A DNA stretch of 64,000 bases from Dromiciops gliroides (GCF_019393635.1 NC_057866.1:233650359-233714358), one strand, 5' to 3'; counted from the first letter of the stretch, positions 33,236 through 45,058 are shown. Made by a program: numbers and translations. Notes: generated by a model from the letters alone, not told the origin.

Positions 33236-33450
33236 TTTTGCAAATAAGGAAACTGAGGCTGAGATAGTAAGTGACTTGCCTAAGGTCACATGGCTATTGA
33301 TAGACTTATGAATCAAATCGAGGTCATATGATTCCACATTTGCTACTTGTAAGATCTTGAACAAGGCATTTCACCTTTCTGAGCCATAGCTTCCTCACCT
33401 ATAAAATTAAGGAGGAGGAATGAGATGAACTCCAAATTCCTTTCTAGTTT
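33236..33450. repeat. Two MIR-type fragments in opposite orientation
   Basis: 33236-33300 is antisense (AAGGAAACTGAGGCTGAGAT, GACTTGCCTAAGGTCACATG). 33325-33450 is sense (TCTTGAACAAGGCATTTCAC, TTCCTCACCTATAAAATTAA). Confidence 0.65.
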
Positions 33451-34337
33451 TAAATTTATGAATTGTGATTTCTGGTCCAGCATTCTTTCTAATCCTTCTG
33501 TAGCCAATATAAGACAACATAAGGAAAAGGAGGTAAAAACCTGCAACCCTTCCTTTCTATCCTTGTTATTTTTAAAAATTTTTAACTTTTTAATTTTTTA
33601 ATAAATTTATTTTTAACCCCTGCCTAAATATAAACATTAAAAAACTTTTTCAATGTTATAACATTCCAGGATCTTTCCCAGATCAATTATTTAGACTGAA
33701 TTGGTTAATCAATTCCAGGAAAAAAAAAATCAGCTAGCCAGTCAGGCCAACAAACAGCTTATTGAATTTTTAAAATCTCTCCATAGAATGGATCAAAATC
33801 CCTTTCTGATTGTTTATCCTAAGGTGGATTCTAGGACTGTCTTCTCAAAGCCTATGCCAATTGAGTTGCAAATTCTGCCAGGTTCCACAGAGTTTGGAGG
33901 GCTTTGATCATCAGTCCACTGATGAACCATATATCTGATGTCTGCTCAGCCCCAGCCTCATGGTATTTGGAGGGTCTCATGATCTAGTTAATCTCATAGC
34001 AATGAATGTGTGCTTGGCCATAGCAACAATCACATGCTACGTAATAAGTGGCAGAGGAAGTTATCATGAACTCCCACACCACAGAAACCACATATATGAA
34101 AGTTTTGAAAGAAGTGGATCTATATACTACAACTTATTCCAAAAGAAATAGTCAAAACAATGAGCGTTTTTCTAATGACTTCAATTCTTTGGGTTCCTTA
34201 TTTTTTTTTCTTAGCTTGATTTGAGTATACAACTTGTCAACATAGGCATGAAATGATTTCACCAAAATAAACTCTCTTAGATTGTGTAGCAGTCATTCCT
34301 AATATTTGTTCCATGAACCTCTGAGGGATTTGCAGAG
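33451..34337. other. Non-coding DNA with short unexplained open frames
   Basis: Two open frames, 33701-33907 (68 codons) and 33960-34151 (63 codons, includes a hydrophobic stretch LVNLIAMNVCLAIATITCYVI), show no family I recognise. 34290-34330 could be a hAT remnant (CAGTCATTCCTAATATTTGT). There is no support for a gene. Confidence 0.35.
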
Positions 34338-34520
34338 GGCATAGAATAGATTTAGAGCTGGTAGGGACTTTAGAGATAATCTAACAACCCCCTCACTTTA
34401 CAGATGAAGAAACTGAGACTTGAAGAAATTAAATGATTTGCTCAAGTTCATATTGCTAGTATCAGAGCTGGGCTATGAACCCAAGTTGTCCTGGCTCCAA
34501 GTCTAGAATTCCCTCTCCTA
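34338..34520 (-). repeat. MIR-type CORE-SINE
   Basis: TAGAGCTGGTAGGGACTTTA, CAGATGAAGAAACTGAGACT, AATGATTTGCTCAAGTTCAT and GCTATGAACCCAAGTTGTCC are in antisense MIR order. Confidence 0.75.
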
Positions 34521-34769
34521 CAGTGTAGCTCAGAAAATCTAGTTGTAAACTCATAAGTAAGCAAAATATACCTTCTGTAGCCCAAATAAAGATGTCTAAC
34601 ATATCTATATGTTATTTTAAAATGTGTGTAGTTGCTGCTCTGCTTCACAAAATTTAAACCACTATGTAAATGCCAGCTATCAGTAATAAAATAAAAATTA
34701 ATATAATACCAAAATCATAAGATATAACATGGTGTAGTGGATGGTGAACCAGTCTCAGAGTCATGGATT

Positions 34770-35010
34770 TCTGGGTTAAGGACATGGATAAGGAGAATGT
34801 CCAGAAGATAGCAACCGGGATGATCAAGGACTTGTCTTAAATGGCTCAGTTCAAGAATGTAGGGATGCTTAGCCTGACAAAAAGAAGACTGAAAGTGTAT
34901 GTGATCCCTGTCTTCCAGAATTTGAAGGGCTGCCAAGTGGGAGGTGGGGTAGACTTTTTTTGTTTATACTCCGTCTATGGCCTCAAGGAATTGGCTGAGA
35001 AAGTAAAAGC
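34770..35010 (+). mobile_element. L3/CR1 LINE fragment
   Basis: AGAAGATAGCAACCGGGATG, GGATGCTTAGCCTGACAAAA, AATTTGAAGGGCTGCCAAGT and GACTTTTTTTGTTTATACTC match the CR1/L3 3' region seen at 14450-14770. Confidence 0.72.
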
Positions 35011-35393
35011 AGATTCCCCTTACAGTAATTGCATAATGCCTGGAAATAACAGATAGGAGCATAGAAAGTAAGAGGGATGAGAGAGCCACATTGCCAATTA
35101 ATGCAGAAATATCTTGGGGCTATGTCACACATATGAAATTAATATCCTTCACTAAAATTTTCTGGTTTAGCTGGTAACTGAGATTCAAGGTTTACCCTTT
35201 AGGTGTTAAATTTTATTTTAATTTATAAGTCCATCTCTGTAACTTTCTATATATGTTTTTGCCCAGATTCACTTCTCCTCTCCATACTTATATATTTGGT
35301 TTGAGATTTTTGTAATTCCCCCTCCTTGCTTGAATATATATGGTCACAGTTACTGTAATGGCTTATTTATTACAATTTGTTATTATAGACCTT
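35011..35393. other. AT-rich DNA, nothing recognised
   Basis: No feature is supported. Confidence 0.45.
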
Positions 35394-35406
35394 AAAATGC
35401 AAAACA

Positions 35407-35545
35407 GGGGGTAGCTAGGTGGTGCAGTGGATGAGGCAACCAGCCCTGGATTCAGGAGGACCTGAGTTCAAATCCAGCTTCAGACACTTACTAGTCATGT
35501 GACCCTGGGCAAGTCACTTAACCCTCATTGTCCCACAAGCAAACA
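35407..35545 (+). mobile_element. WSINE1-like CORE-SINE
   Basis: Sense copy GGGGGTAGCTAGGTGGTGCA with TSDs AAAATGCAAAACA at 35394-35406 and 35546-35558. The tail is short and mixed (AAGCAAACA). Confidence 0.9.
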
Positions 35546-35558
35546 AAAATGCAAAACA

Positions 35559-36484
35559 TAAAACATCTTTAAGGCATTGAGTACCCACTCTACTGAACTC
35601 AATAGAGTCAGACCTGGGCTTTCCTAAGACATATTTTCACATTCTATGTTGTCTTACAAATACAAGCAGTTTCACTATTATACTTTGTTTGAAAAACTGA
35701 ATTTGTTCCAAGAGAACCCTTTGAACAAAACTTTAATTTTTTATTTCCTTATGTGTGTTTTCTTCATCCCCATTGGCAAGGAGTGCATGAAGTTTAGGAG
35801 GTTAAGGTGCACCTCTAGTATGTGGGGAGTCTTGTAGGTAGAGAAAGGATCTAGCTCTAAAGTTAGGTGTGGTCTGGTGGGCGGTGTTGGGAGTGTCCTT
35901 ACTTGACCCAGGATGCAGTAATATATGAGAGCTACTGTGTATTTTAACCCTGCAGGAGCCAGAGATGGAGTCCTGCAGAGGTAGGCATGGAAAATGCAGG
36001 GTAACAGCCCACCCCACCTCCCAACAACGTGTCTTCCCTCCAGCCAAAAATAGACTCCACAATGTTCCCCTTTGCACACAAACCCTCTGCCCCCATAACC
36101 ACCCCCCCAAAAAAAACACCTATTAAGGGGGAAAGCCTGAATGAACATAGTTGTGGTGCATTACCTCTGTGAAAATGGACCTGGTACTGCATATGTGTGT
36201 TGGGTGGTGTCTGGGGTTCTTCATTGAAGAGGCTGAGCCAAAGATCTATCTGGGAAAAAGAGTGATCCTACCTATGCCAGTCATGACACAGTAACTGGAG
36301 TTGTCAGTGACCCAGATCTCATGGTGGGGGTTCCAGGCTGCAGGACCAAATCAAAATTTGGGTGCTAGGCCCCTATCCCTATTTTCTCTATAAGCTCTTT
36401 GGTTTTTATTGCACAGTTTGGCAGAGGATTGTAATTGTAAGGAACACACATGCCCAATTATAGAACTACCTGTATTTGTGAACA
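35559..36484. other. Non-coding DNA with overlapping spurious frames
   Basis: GC-richer than its surroundings. Three overlapping minus-strand open frames (35741-36192) have no domain, start context or conserved motif and are probably chance frames. Confidence 0.4.
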
Positions 36485-36540
36485 TTTCAGATCCTCTTAC
36501 TAGATGATAAGCTCTATGAAAGTAGATACTGTCTTTCCCT
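36485..36540 (+). repeat. L2 fragment
   Basis: TAGATGATAAGCTCTATGAA and AGTAGATACTGTCTTTCCC follow the L2 3' text. Confidence 0.5.
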
Positions 36541-37133
36541 ACTTTATTTTAAATAATATTTTATTTTTCCCAATATAGTAAAAATTTTGACAATCATGTT
36601 TTGTTTCATTTTTAATTTTGATTTTCAAATATTCTCCCCTCCTTCCATCCCCATTCCATAAGACAGTGAAGGAATTTGATGTAGGTTACATATGTACAAT
36701 CATTCAAAAAAATTCCCTATTAGTCATGTCGTAAAAGAAAACACAGACCAAAAAAATATAATTAAAGTGAAACATGGAATACTTTGATATTAATTCAGAT
36801 GCCATCAATTCTTTCTCTGGAGGTGGATGGCATTTTCTTATCTTGAGTCTTTGGAATTACCTTGGATTATTATATTGTTGAGAATAGTTAAGTTATTCAT
36901 AGTTCGTCATCATATAATATTAGTGTACAACGTTCTGGTTTGCCTTGCTTCATGTTGTATCAGTTTATATAAATCTTTCAAGATTTTTCTACAATATTCC
37001 TGCTCATCGTTTCTTATATCACATTAGTGTTCCATTATAATCATATAACATAGCCTGTTCAGCCATTTCCCAATTGATAAATATTCCCTCAATTTAAAAT
37101 TCTTTGTCATCACAAAAAGAGCTGTTTTTGTGT
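36541..37133 (-). mobile_element. L1 3' end, 5' truncated
   Basis: Antisense L1: 3' UTR, CTCCCCTCCTTCCATCCCCA, TCTCTGGAGGTGGATGGCAT, then ORF2 C terminus to CACAAAAAGAGCTG. It abuts a plus-strand L1 at an A-run. Confidence 0.75.
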
Positions 37134-37906
37134 AAAAAAAAAATAGGCTCTTTTCAGGAGCCAACATCACTTAGAAAACAAAGGTACTCACCTGAGCTCT
37201 CCCCATCCAAAGATGTTTAAATAATGCTCAAAACAAATTCTGGAGTGGAAGAATCCACACAAGGATGGGGTGAAACAATTTTCCAGCACAAGACAACTAG
37301 GAATTTGGACAGGAAAGGTCTGTTGAATTGGCTAAGAGTGGATCTTAGTCCAGAATAAACCAGGCCAGCACAGAGTTGAGCCCCAGCAAACCAGGTGCTG
37401 GGAGTAACTGAATCATGATCAGCAGCAGCAGCAGCAGCAACAGTAGCAACAACAGTAACTTCTTTCCTGCAGCTCTCAGCCCAAAGATGGTAAGTGGGCT
37501 GAACAATTGGTCAGAAATTGTTTACAGGGGTCTATTTGCTGCCACTGGGGATAAGACTCTGATGCTTTGCTCATATTCAGATCTGGCTCACAGTCTTGTG
37601 TGACAGTCCCAGAGCACTAGCACATCAGAGCTTGAGAATACAATGGAGCAGGTATCCTGATCACAGTTCCAGGGTAAACAAGCATGCTTGTGCTCACTCA
37701 CAGAGCAGAGTACTTCTGAGGAGATTAGGAAACAAATGTCTCCTTAAATCATACAGCCTTGAAAGAATTGAAAACTTATCGGTCCCAGAAATATCTCTGA
37801 AAATAGCTGCACAAAACCCCTGAAACTTGGGATAGTGCACCTTCCACCCTAGAAGCAGAGCCTCACTTTAGCAAAGAAGTAAAAGTCAAGAAATAGCCTG
37901 GGAAAA

Positions 37907-38536
37907 ATGAGCAAGCAACAGAAAAATCTGACTATAGAAAGTTACTAGGTGATGGGGAAGAACAAACTATACATTCAGAAGAAGACAGTACAGTCAAAAC
38001 TCCAGTGCCTCAAAGAAATATATGAATTGGTTTCCAGCCACAGAAGAATTCAAAAGGGATTTTTAAAATCAAGTAAGAGAAATAGAAGAAAAATTGGGAA
38101 GAAAAATGAGAGTGATGCAAGAAAAGTATATAAAAAAAGGATAAAAAGCTTGGGAAATGAGGCACAAAAATATTGAAAAAAATCTCACCTTAAAAAACAG
38201 AATAGGGGGGCACCTAGGTGGTGCAGTGGATAGAGCACTGGCCCTGGAGTCAGGAGTAGATAAAGACAATGGGTCCCCCAAGAGATGAAATGATTTACTT
38301 TAGTCAGTGGCAGAGATGAATTTGAATCCAGGTCTAATAATCTAGGCCTCTTTCCAACTCCATTAAGAAATGTCATGGGGCAGCTAGGTGGCGCTGGGGC
38401 AGCTAGGTGGCACAGTGGATAAAGCACCGGCCCTGGAGTCAGGAGAACCTGAGTTCAAATCTGGCCTCAGACACTTGACACTTGCTAGCTGTGTGACCCT
38501 GGGCAAGTCACTTAACCCCAATTGCCTCACCAAAAA

Positions 38537-38571
<35 letters not shown>

Positions 38572-38935
38572 CAGAATAGGCCAAATGTTAAAAGAAGTAC
38601 AAAAAATCAATGAGGAGAAGAATGCCTTGAAAATCAGAATTGGCCAAATGTAAAAAAGAGGAACAAAAATTTATTGATGAAAAGAACTCATTAAAAAATA
38701 GAATTGGCCAAATGGAAAATCTTCACTGAAAAAAAAATCCTTAAAAATTAAAACAAAGCAAATGAAAGCTAATGACTCAATGAGACATCAAGAAACAATT
38801 AAGCAAAATCATAAGAATGACAAAAATAGAAGACAATGTGGAATATTTCATTAGAAAAACAACTGACCAGGAAAATAGATCCAGGAGAGATTATTTCAAG
38901 ATTATTGGCCTTCCTGAAAACCCTGATTAAAAAGA
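37907..38935 (+). pseudogene. L1 ORF1 relic split by a composite SINE
   Basis: The start MSKQQKN fits L1 ORF1. The coiled-coil part contains two to three units of the AAxxRIGQM type (CCTTGAAAATCAGAATTGGC, TTAAAAAATAGAATTGGCCA). The C-terminal part keeps RSRRDYFKIIGLPENPD. Several stops and shifts, plus the composite SINE at 38207-38565, break it. Confidence 0.7.
38207..38565 (+). mobile_element. Composite SINE: SINE head + antisense MIR piece + full WSINE1
   Basis: Three joined parts: a WSINE1 5' head (38207-38259), an antisense MIR-like piece (38262-38376, GTGGCAGAGATGAATTTGAA, CCAGGTCTAATAATCTAGGC), then a 19-bp partial head (38377-38395) and a complete WSINE1 with A-rich tail (38396-38565). 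Perfect TSDs AAAAAACAGAATAGG lie at 38192-38206 and 38566-38580, outside the whole composite. No TSD was seen at the inner joints. Confidence 0.85.
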
Positions 38936-38946
38936 GAGACTAGATG

Positions 38947-39016
38947 TCATATATGTATGTGTGTGTATGTATATATATGTGTGTGTGCTTACATATATAT
39001 ATATATATATATAATA
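38947..39016 (+). repeat. TG/TA microsatellite
   Basis: Alternating TATG, TG and TA runs at the internal junction of the deleted L1. Confidence 0.9.
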
Positions 39017-39640
39017 TGTATATACATGTTTATAGAAGCTTTTTCTGGTGGCAAAGAATTGGAAGCTGAGGGGATGCCCATCAATTGGGGAATGGCTGAA
39101 TACATTGCCACATGTGATTATGATGAAATACTATTGTGCCATAAGAAATGATGCTCTCAGAATATGCTATCAGAAAAACCTGGAAAACCTTACATGAACT
39201 GATGCAGAATGAAATGAGTAGAAGCCGGAGAAAATTGTACACAGTAACAGCAATATTGTAAGATGATCAATTATGAATGACTTAGCTGGTCTCAGCAATA
39301 TGATGATTCAAGACAATTTTAAAGAATTTAATGATTAAAAAAAATACTATCCATCCCCAGAGAAAGAACGGATGGAGTCTGAATACAGATTGAAGCATAC
39401 TCTTTTTTAAACTTTATATTTATTTCATTTTAAAATTTTGGTTATGTTTTCTTTTACAACATGACTAATATGGAAATATGTTTTACATGACTACACATAT
39501 ATAACATATCAAATTGCTTGCCTTCTCATTGATGGAAGTAGAATGGAGGAAGAGAATCTGGAACTCAGTTTTAGAGACTAATGTTGAAAATTGTTTTTGC
39601 ATGTATTTGGGGGAAAATAAAATAATAAATTTAAAAATAG

Positions 39641-40589
39641 GTTATTTGCCCTTTTGACTGAGCAATACAAGTGATAGAGAGAATAAAAGGTAATGGAAAA
39701 TCATTAGATTATAGGGGTAGTAGTAGATGGCAGATGAATAATGGTTCTGGGTTAAAAGTGTTAGTCCTATCCTACATTATTTTTTTTTGGAATATTAGCC
39801 AGTCTCTGTTTTCCGTGGGACTTTGGGTAGGCCCTGTGGAGGAGCAATTGCTGCCTGTATTTTTCATATCCTTTATTAAGTACACATGACTAAAGAAGTC
39901 CCTCACTCCCAAACATAAATAGATGAGCCAGAAACCCTGAAAACTGTAAATGTTCACCAGCATTAGCCTTTAATTTGAGAGTGCTTGTGAAAGATGATCC
40001 TTCCTTTCCTTGTGTTATGATTATTGAAGTCCTAAAAGCCTAATTGGAAAGTAGATTATATTTGTAGAAGGTGCCATTTGTTGTAAGTTACAGGGTTCCT
40101 CAGATAGTTCTCTTTAGAGCTGATTTTGGAAGGACACACTGAAGCTAGAGGGCTCCTGGCCTTGCTCATGCTGGCCTCCTATTGCTCAGACTTCCTTACT
40201 TCAAGTTTTTGTGACTTCACTGGATATGGTCATTACCTAACCTTCCCATGCATGAGGAGATTTTTTAATTGTTTTTAACCCCCAAAATGAATTCTGCCAT
40301 AATCCTCCGATGGTCAACTCTATGGTGATAAGTAATTAGTCAGATGGCCTAATTCTCTTCAGAACAGAAACACGGTTTGTCACTGAGGCCTCACTCAAAA
40401 CAAAGAACCATGCAGGTTCTTAAGCTTGGTAGAACACGAAAAAGTTTGTCTCCTTCTGAAAAAACCTTTGAGAACTAAGGGGAATCTCTACCACAATGAA
40501 CCATTTGAATAGTTCAATAAGATTTAAGTAGATAGATCATGTGGAACTCTATTAATAGGTGACTGCATTTTTTTCAATATATGTGTGTA
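39641..40589. other. Non-coding DNA, nothing recognised
   Basis: About 0.95 kb of mixed sequence without a supported feature. Confidence 0.45.
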
Positions 40590-40838
40590 AATTTTTTTTG
40601 GTTATGTCTGACAGTTCATGACCCCATTTGGAGTTTTCATGGCAAAGATACTAGAGTGGTTTGCCATTTCCTATCCCAGGTCATTTTATAGATGAGGAAA
40701 TGAAGGCAAACAGGGTTAAGTGACTTGTCCAGAGTCATATAGCTGGTAATTGTCTGAAACCATATTTAAATTAATGAGGATAAGTCATCCTGACTCCAGG
40801 CCTTATGTTCTATCCACCACACCACCTAGCTGTCTCAA
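40590..40838 (-). mobile_element. MAR1-type CORE-SINE
   Basis: Antisense copy: TATGTCTGACAGTTCATGAC, GGCAAAGATACTAGAGTGGT, AGATGAGGAAATGAAGGCAA, AGTGACTTGTCCAGAGTCAT, and head end CACCACACCACCTAGCTGTC. Confidence 0.85.
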
Positions 40839-41234
40839 TTATGTGTATATATACATAAATATGTGTGTATATACACACATATAATGTGTGTATGTATGTG
40901 TGCATGTGAATATGAATGTATATGGACAGGAGAGTGCTAGAGCCAGCTCCTAGTGGCTCTCAAGAATCCATTGTTAAATTTACAGTTTATACCTCAAACA
41001 TTTATAGCTTGAAAATTGGGAAATACTACAAATCATGGATCTATCTATCTATCTTTCCATTCATTCATCTATTTATTTGTTAGATTATAGAGACTTTAGA
41101 AAGTAATGGAAAAACTTAAAAATGCAGATTAAACTTAACAATGTGTTAAGCATACATATTTTGGGAGAGATGATTGTAAAACATTCACCAGCGTGTCCCT
41201 ATATATGGCCCTTCCACTGTTATATCTACTGCCT
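40839..41234. other. AT-rich DNA with TG/TA-like runs
   Basis: Short tandem TATGTG runs near 40840-40925 and a (CTAT)n run near 41040-41052. No gene. Confidence 0.5.
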
Positions 41235-41520
41235 TTACCTATAGAAGCCAGCTAAATGATAATATGGATATAGCACTGAGCCTAGAGTCAGGAAGACTTA
41301 AGATCAAATGTGCTTTCAGACACTTACTTGCTGTGTGACCTTTGACAAGTAATTTAACCTCTTCTTGCCTCAGTTTCTTCATCTATAAAATGGTGATAAT
41401 AATTGCACTATGATTGTAAGTTTCCAAGTTTGTTGTGAGGGTCCAATGAGATGATAACTGTAAAGTGCTTCAGCACAGAGCATAGCATAAAGTAGGTATT
41501 ATATAAATATTAGCTATTAT
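41235..41520 (+). repeat. MIR3/THER1-type CORE-SINE
   Basis: Sense order: GCACTGAGCCTAGAGTCAGG, CTTGCTGTGTGACCTTTGAC, TTCTTCATCTATAAAATGGT, TGTAAAGTGCTTCAGCACAG, ending ATATTAGCTATTATTA. Confidence 0.82.
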
Positions 41521-41744
41521 TAAGTATTACCAGAATAATTCTATGTAGTTTCTGCCATGGCTATCAAGTAAATAAGAAGAGGTGAATGGGGTTAAGCACC
41601 TAGGAGTGCTGAGACTCACCTGCTCTGAAGATTACAACTATGTCCGATCTCTACACATAAAATCAGCCTGAAAATATGATGCCAAATCCCAGGACATTAT
41701 TAAATTTAAATCAATATTTTCTTGAGAAAATATTATAGTGTATG

Positions 41745-41945
41745 AACTGGTGTCCAGAATTTGGAGTGGAAAATTTCTGGCTCTGCCACTTATTAACTCC
41801 TTAATTTGTCTGAATTTCTTACCCCAAGGATCATCATCTCAAAAATAGAAATAAGAATGTTAACTTTTCTCACACACTTGCTGTGAGAGTAAATTGTGAT
41901 TATGTATGGAAAGGGTTTTTTAATTATAAAGCAACTATATTAATA
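41745..41945 (+). repeat. MIR-like fragment, diverged
   Basis: GGCTCTGCCACTTATTAACT and ATCATCTCAAAAATAGAAAT with CACACTTGCTGTGAGAGTAA follow a sense CORE-SINE pattern. Confidence 0.5.
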
Positions 41946-41993
41946 TGAACACAGTGGGGGCACTGTAGAGCAAAGTCTACACACATCTAAAGT

Positions 41994-42160
41994 CCCCAGT
42001 GCCTGTCTGCTAAAGCTTCCTAGTGTCTATCTACTCAAGCTCCCCAGTGCCTGAATAGCCAAGTTCTCTAAGTGTTAATGCTCAAAGTCCCTAATATCTT
42101 GATATTCAAGGACCTCAGTGCCTGTCTACTCAGGCTCCTCAATTTCCATCTCCTCAATCC
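41994..42160 (+). repeat. Degenerate minisatellite, about 24-bp unit
   Basis: About seven units of 21-26 bp resembling CCCCAGTGCCTGTCTACTCA plus AGCT, at 41994, 42019, 42042, 42068, 42089, 42113 and 42137. Units 1, 2, 3 and 6 are clearest; 4, 5 and 7 are decayed. No open frame is preserved across it. Confidence 0.75.
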
Positions 42161-42314
42161 CCTGGAAGCCATAGGACTGTATCTGTATCTGAAAAGACAG
42201 AGGTATTGTCCTTTCATCATAGGAGCAAAAGGCTAAAATCCCACAAGAGATTTTGTCAGGGAGTGAGCAATGTGCTTAGGAGAGGATGCAGAGTTCCGTC
42301 AGGGCACAACTAAA

Positions 42315-42318
<4 letters not shown>

Positions 42319-42350
<32 letters not shown>

Positions 42351-42481
42351 AGGCAATTGGGGTTAAGTGACTTGTCCAGGGTCACACAACTAGTAAATGT
42401 CAAGGGTCTGAGGCCGGATTTGAATTTAGGTACTCCTGAATCCAGGGCTGGTGCTCTATCCACTGTGCCACCTAGCTGCCC
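42319..42481 (-). mobile_element. WSINE1-like CORE-SINE (first of a tandem pair)
   Basis: Antisense copy whose tail is a (TG)n run at 42317-42348. Inner repeat CTAAATTTGT lies at 42310-42319 and 42482-42491, so it sits between two copies of part of the outer target site. Confidence 0.88.
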
Positions 42482-42491
42482 CTAAATTTGT

Positions 42492-42647
42492 TTTTTGTTT
42501 GTTTGTGTTTTGGTGAGGCAATGGGGGTTAAGTGACTTGCCCAAGGTCACACAGCTAGTAAGTGTCAAGTGTCTGAGGCCGGATTTGAACTCAGGTCCTC
42601 CTGACTTCAGGGCCAGTGCTCTATCCACTGTGCCACCTAGCTGCCCT
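42492..42647 (-). mobile_element. WSINE1-like CORE-SINE (second of a tandem pair)
   Basis: Antisense copy with T-rich tail and TGGTGAGGCAATGGGGGTTA. The outer repeat GGCACAACTAAATTTG (42303-42318) matches GGCACAACTGAATTTG (42648-42663). The pair is head-to-tail in the same orientation. Confidence 0.9.
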
Positions 42648-42853
42648 GGCACAACTGAATTTGAATTAGAGCTCTTGGGGTATTATCATGACTGCTATTA
42701 TTGCTACAACTGCTGCCATTATCAGGACTAATGGTTGAACCAGCAGGAAGACACATAAAGCTCATGAAGAAAAAACAAAAAGGAAAAAAAGAGAAAAATG
42801 ACCACCTGAAGAAGTAACAGCCACTGCTGCAGCAACCTCGGCCACTGCCACCT

Positions 42854-43577
<724 letters not shown>

Positions 43578-43756
43578 CCTCAGATAATGGTTTTCTATAG
43601 GTGGTATACAACCAGTCTGTTTTTGTTTAATTATTGGGACTTGATGTTCATTAAAGCTTCAGTTGTGTGTGCTTTGAGATTCCTCTTTTCCTCTCCTGCA
43701 CCTGTTGTTGTCTTTCCAACCTTCTTCTTACATCTGCCATCCCCTCCCGCCTTTTT

Positions 43757-43951
43757 CCCTTTTTGTTTTTTTTGTTTTTGTTTTTTTTTTGGTTTGGTTT
43801 GGTTTGTTTTTTTCGGGGGCAATGGGGGTTAAGTGTGCCCATGGTCACACAGCTAGTAAGTGTCAAGTGTCTGAGGTCGGATTTTAATTCAGGTACTCCT
43901 GAATCCAGGGCCAGTGCTTTATCCACTGCACCACCTAGCCGCCCCCCCCCC
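43757..43951 (-). mobile_element. WSINE1-like CORE-SINE
   Basis: Antisense copy with a (GGTTT)n tail and a long C-run at its head. TSDs CCCGCCTTTTT lie at 43746-43756 and 43952-43962. Inserted in the PRPS2 3' UTR region. Confidence 0.88.
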
Positions 43952-44623
43952 CCCGCCTTTTTTTTAAATGAAATAGCTTGTATGAGAAATATCTACATTT
44001 TGTTTTGTTAAAGCAGAAATTTTTTTTCCTGTACTCTTACTTTATATTGGAGCTGCAATTCTAAGAGTATAATTACATTTCAGAAGATTCTTAATTATAT
44101 ATATCTGGGTTTGTCAAAGGTAACTGTATTAAAACATTTTGTAAACTACTTATTTAATAAAAATGCCTATGGCCATTTGGGTAAAACCCCTGCTATATAG
44201 AATTAGACCATTTTTCCAGATTAAACATGATTTTAGAGAATTGTAGCATACCTTCAATGTTGAATTTTTTTGTTAGTTGGAGTTCAAATTAATTTCTTGG
44301 ACTTTACCTAGCTTAAACAAAGTTTTGATCAGCTTTAATGATGGTCATTGACCAATTTGCTTATGGAAATTTGTAGACAAATCAGTCAAAGGCAATGTAG
44401 TGTAAATGAATGTAGTTTTATGTATCACATCTAAGTTGGCTGTCAAATTGCTATAATTTCTGCTCATTGTTTCTGAAAAAATATTTCTATGTCATATAAT
44501 TCCAAATTTTTTCTGGCATTACATTAGAATTATTTGGAAATTTCTAGATATAATCTGTGTCAGAATCTAATCTCTAAATTAACTGGTGTGACAAATTCTG
44601 ACTTGTAGTGCATTACAAATTGA

Positions 44624-44794
44624 GTTTTTTGTTTTTGTTTTTGTTTTTTGTTTTTTTCAGTAAGGCAATTGGGGTTAAGTGACTTGCCCAGGGTCACATA
44701 GCTATTAAGTGTTAAGTGTCTGAGGCTGGATTTGAACTCAGGTACTCCTGAATCCAGGACTGGTGCTTTATCCACTTCGCCACCTAGCTGCCCA
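44624..44794 (-). mobile_element. WSINE1-like CORE-SINE
   Basis: Antisense copy with perfect 15-bp TSDs TGCATTACAAATTGA at 44609-44623 and 44795-44809. Confidence 0.93.
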
Positions 44795-44887
44795 TGCATT
44801 ACAAATTGAAAAGGGAAATTGCACAGAAAATCCCAACTCTTTAAAAATGTAGACTCTGTTCTGTTTTAAAGTAGTATCCTTTTTTAT

Positions 44888-45040
44888 TTTTATTTTTATT
44901 TTTTTGCTGGGCAATGAAGGTTAAGTGACTTGCCCAGGGTCACACAGCTAATAAGTGTCAAGTGTCTGAGGTTGGATGTGAACTCAGGTTGTCCTGAATC
45001 CAGGGCTGGTGCTCTATCCACTCTGCCACCTAGCTGCCCC
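44888..45040 (-). mobile_element. WSINE1-like CORE-SINE
   Basis: Antisense copy with perfect 18-bp TSDs AGTAGTATCCTTTTTTAT at 44870-44887 and 45041-45058. Confidence 0.93.
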
Positions 45041-45058
45041 AGTAGTATCCTTTTTTAT

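Larger units (their letters stand above)
37134..39640 (+). mobile_element. Internally deleted L1 (5' UTR + ORF1, then 3' end)
   Basis: 5' UTR 37150-37906 (with a (CAG)n tract at 37420-37440). ORF1 relic runs from ATG 37907 (MSKQQKNLT) with coiled-coil repeats (38580-38760), to GLPENPD near 38910-38935. After a TG/TA tract (38947-39016) the text jumps to the ORF2 C-terminal tail (GGGGATGCCCATCAATTGGG) and a 3' UTR ending GGGGGAAAATAAAATAATAA. Most of ORF2 is absent, as in half-L1s. It is inserted in or beside an antisense L1; possible A-rich TSD AAAAATAGG. Confidence 0.7.

Noticed and set aside
33701-34151. Two short frames, one with a hydrophobic stretch, possible small membrane protein or retrogene
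   Set aside because: No similarity recognised, no shared frame and no poly(A) or TSD. Left as unexplained non-coding sequence.
35741-36192. Three overlapping minus-strand frames of 82-135 codons
   Set aside because: Three overlapping frames in GC-richer DNA are expected by chance. No motif, no supporting signals.
42317-42348. Independent (TG)n microsatellite or CRISPR-like repeat
   Set aside because: It is the expanded tail of an antisense SINE, bounded by its TSD. No CRISPR-type spacing occurs anywhere in the window.
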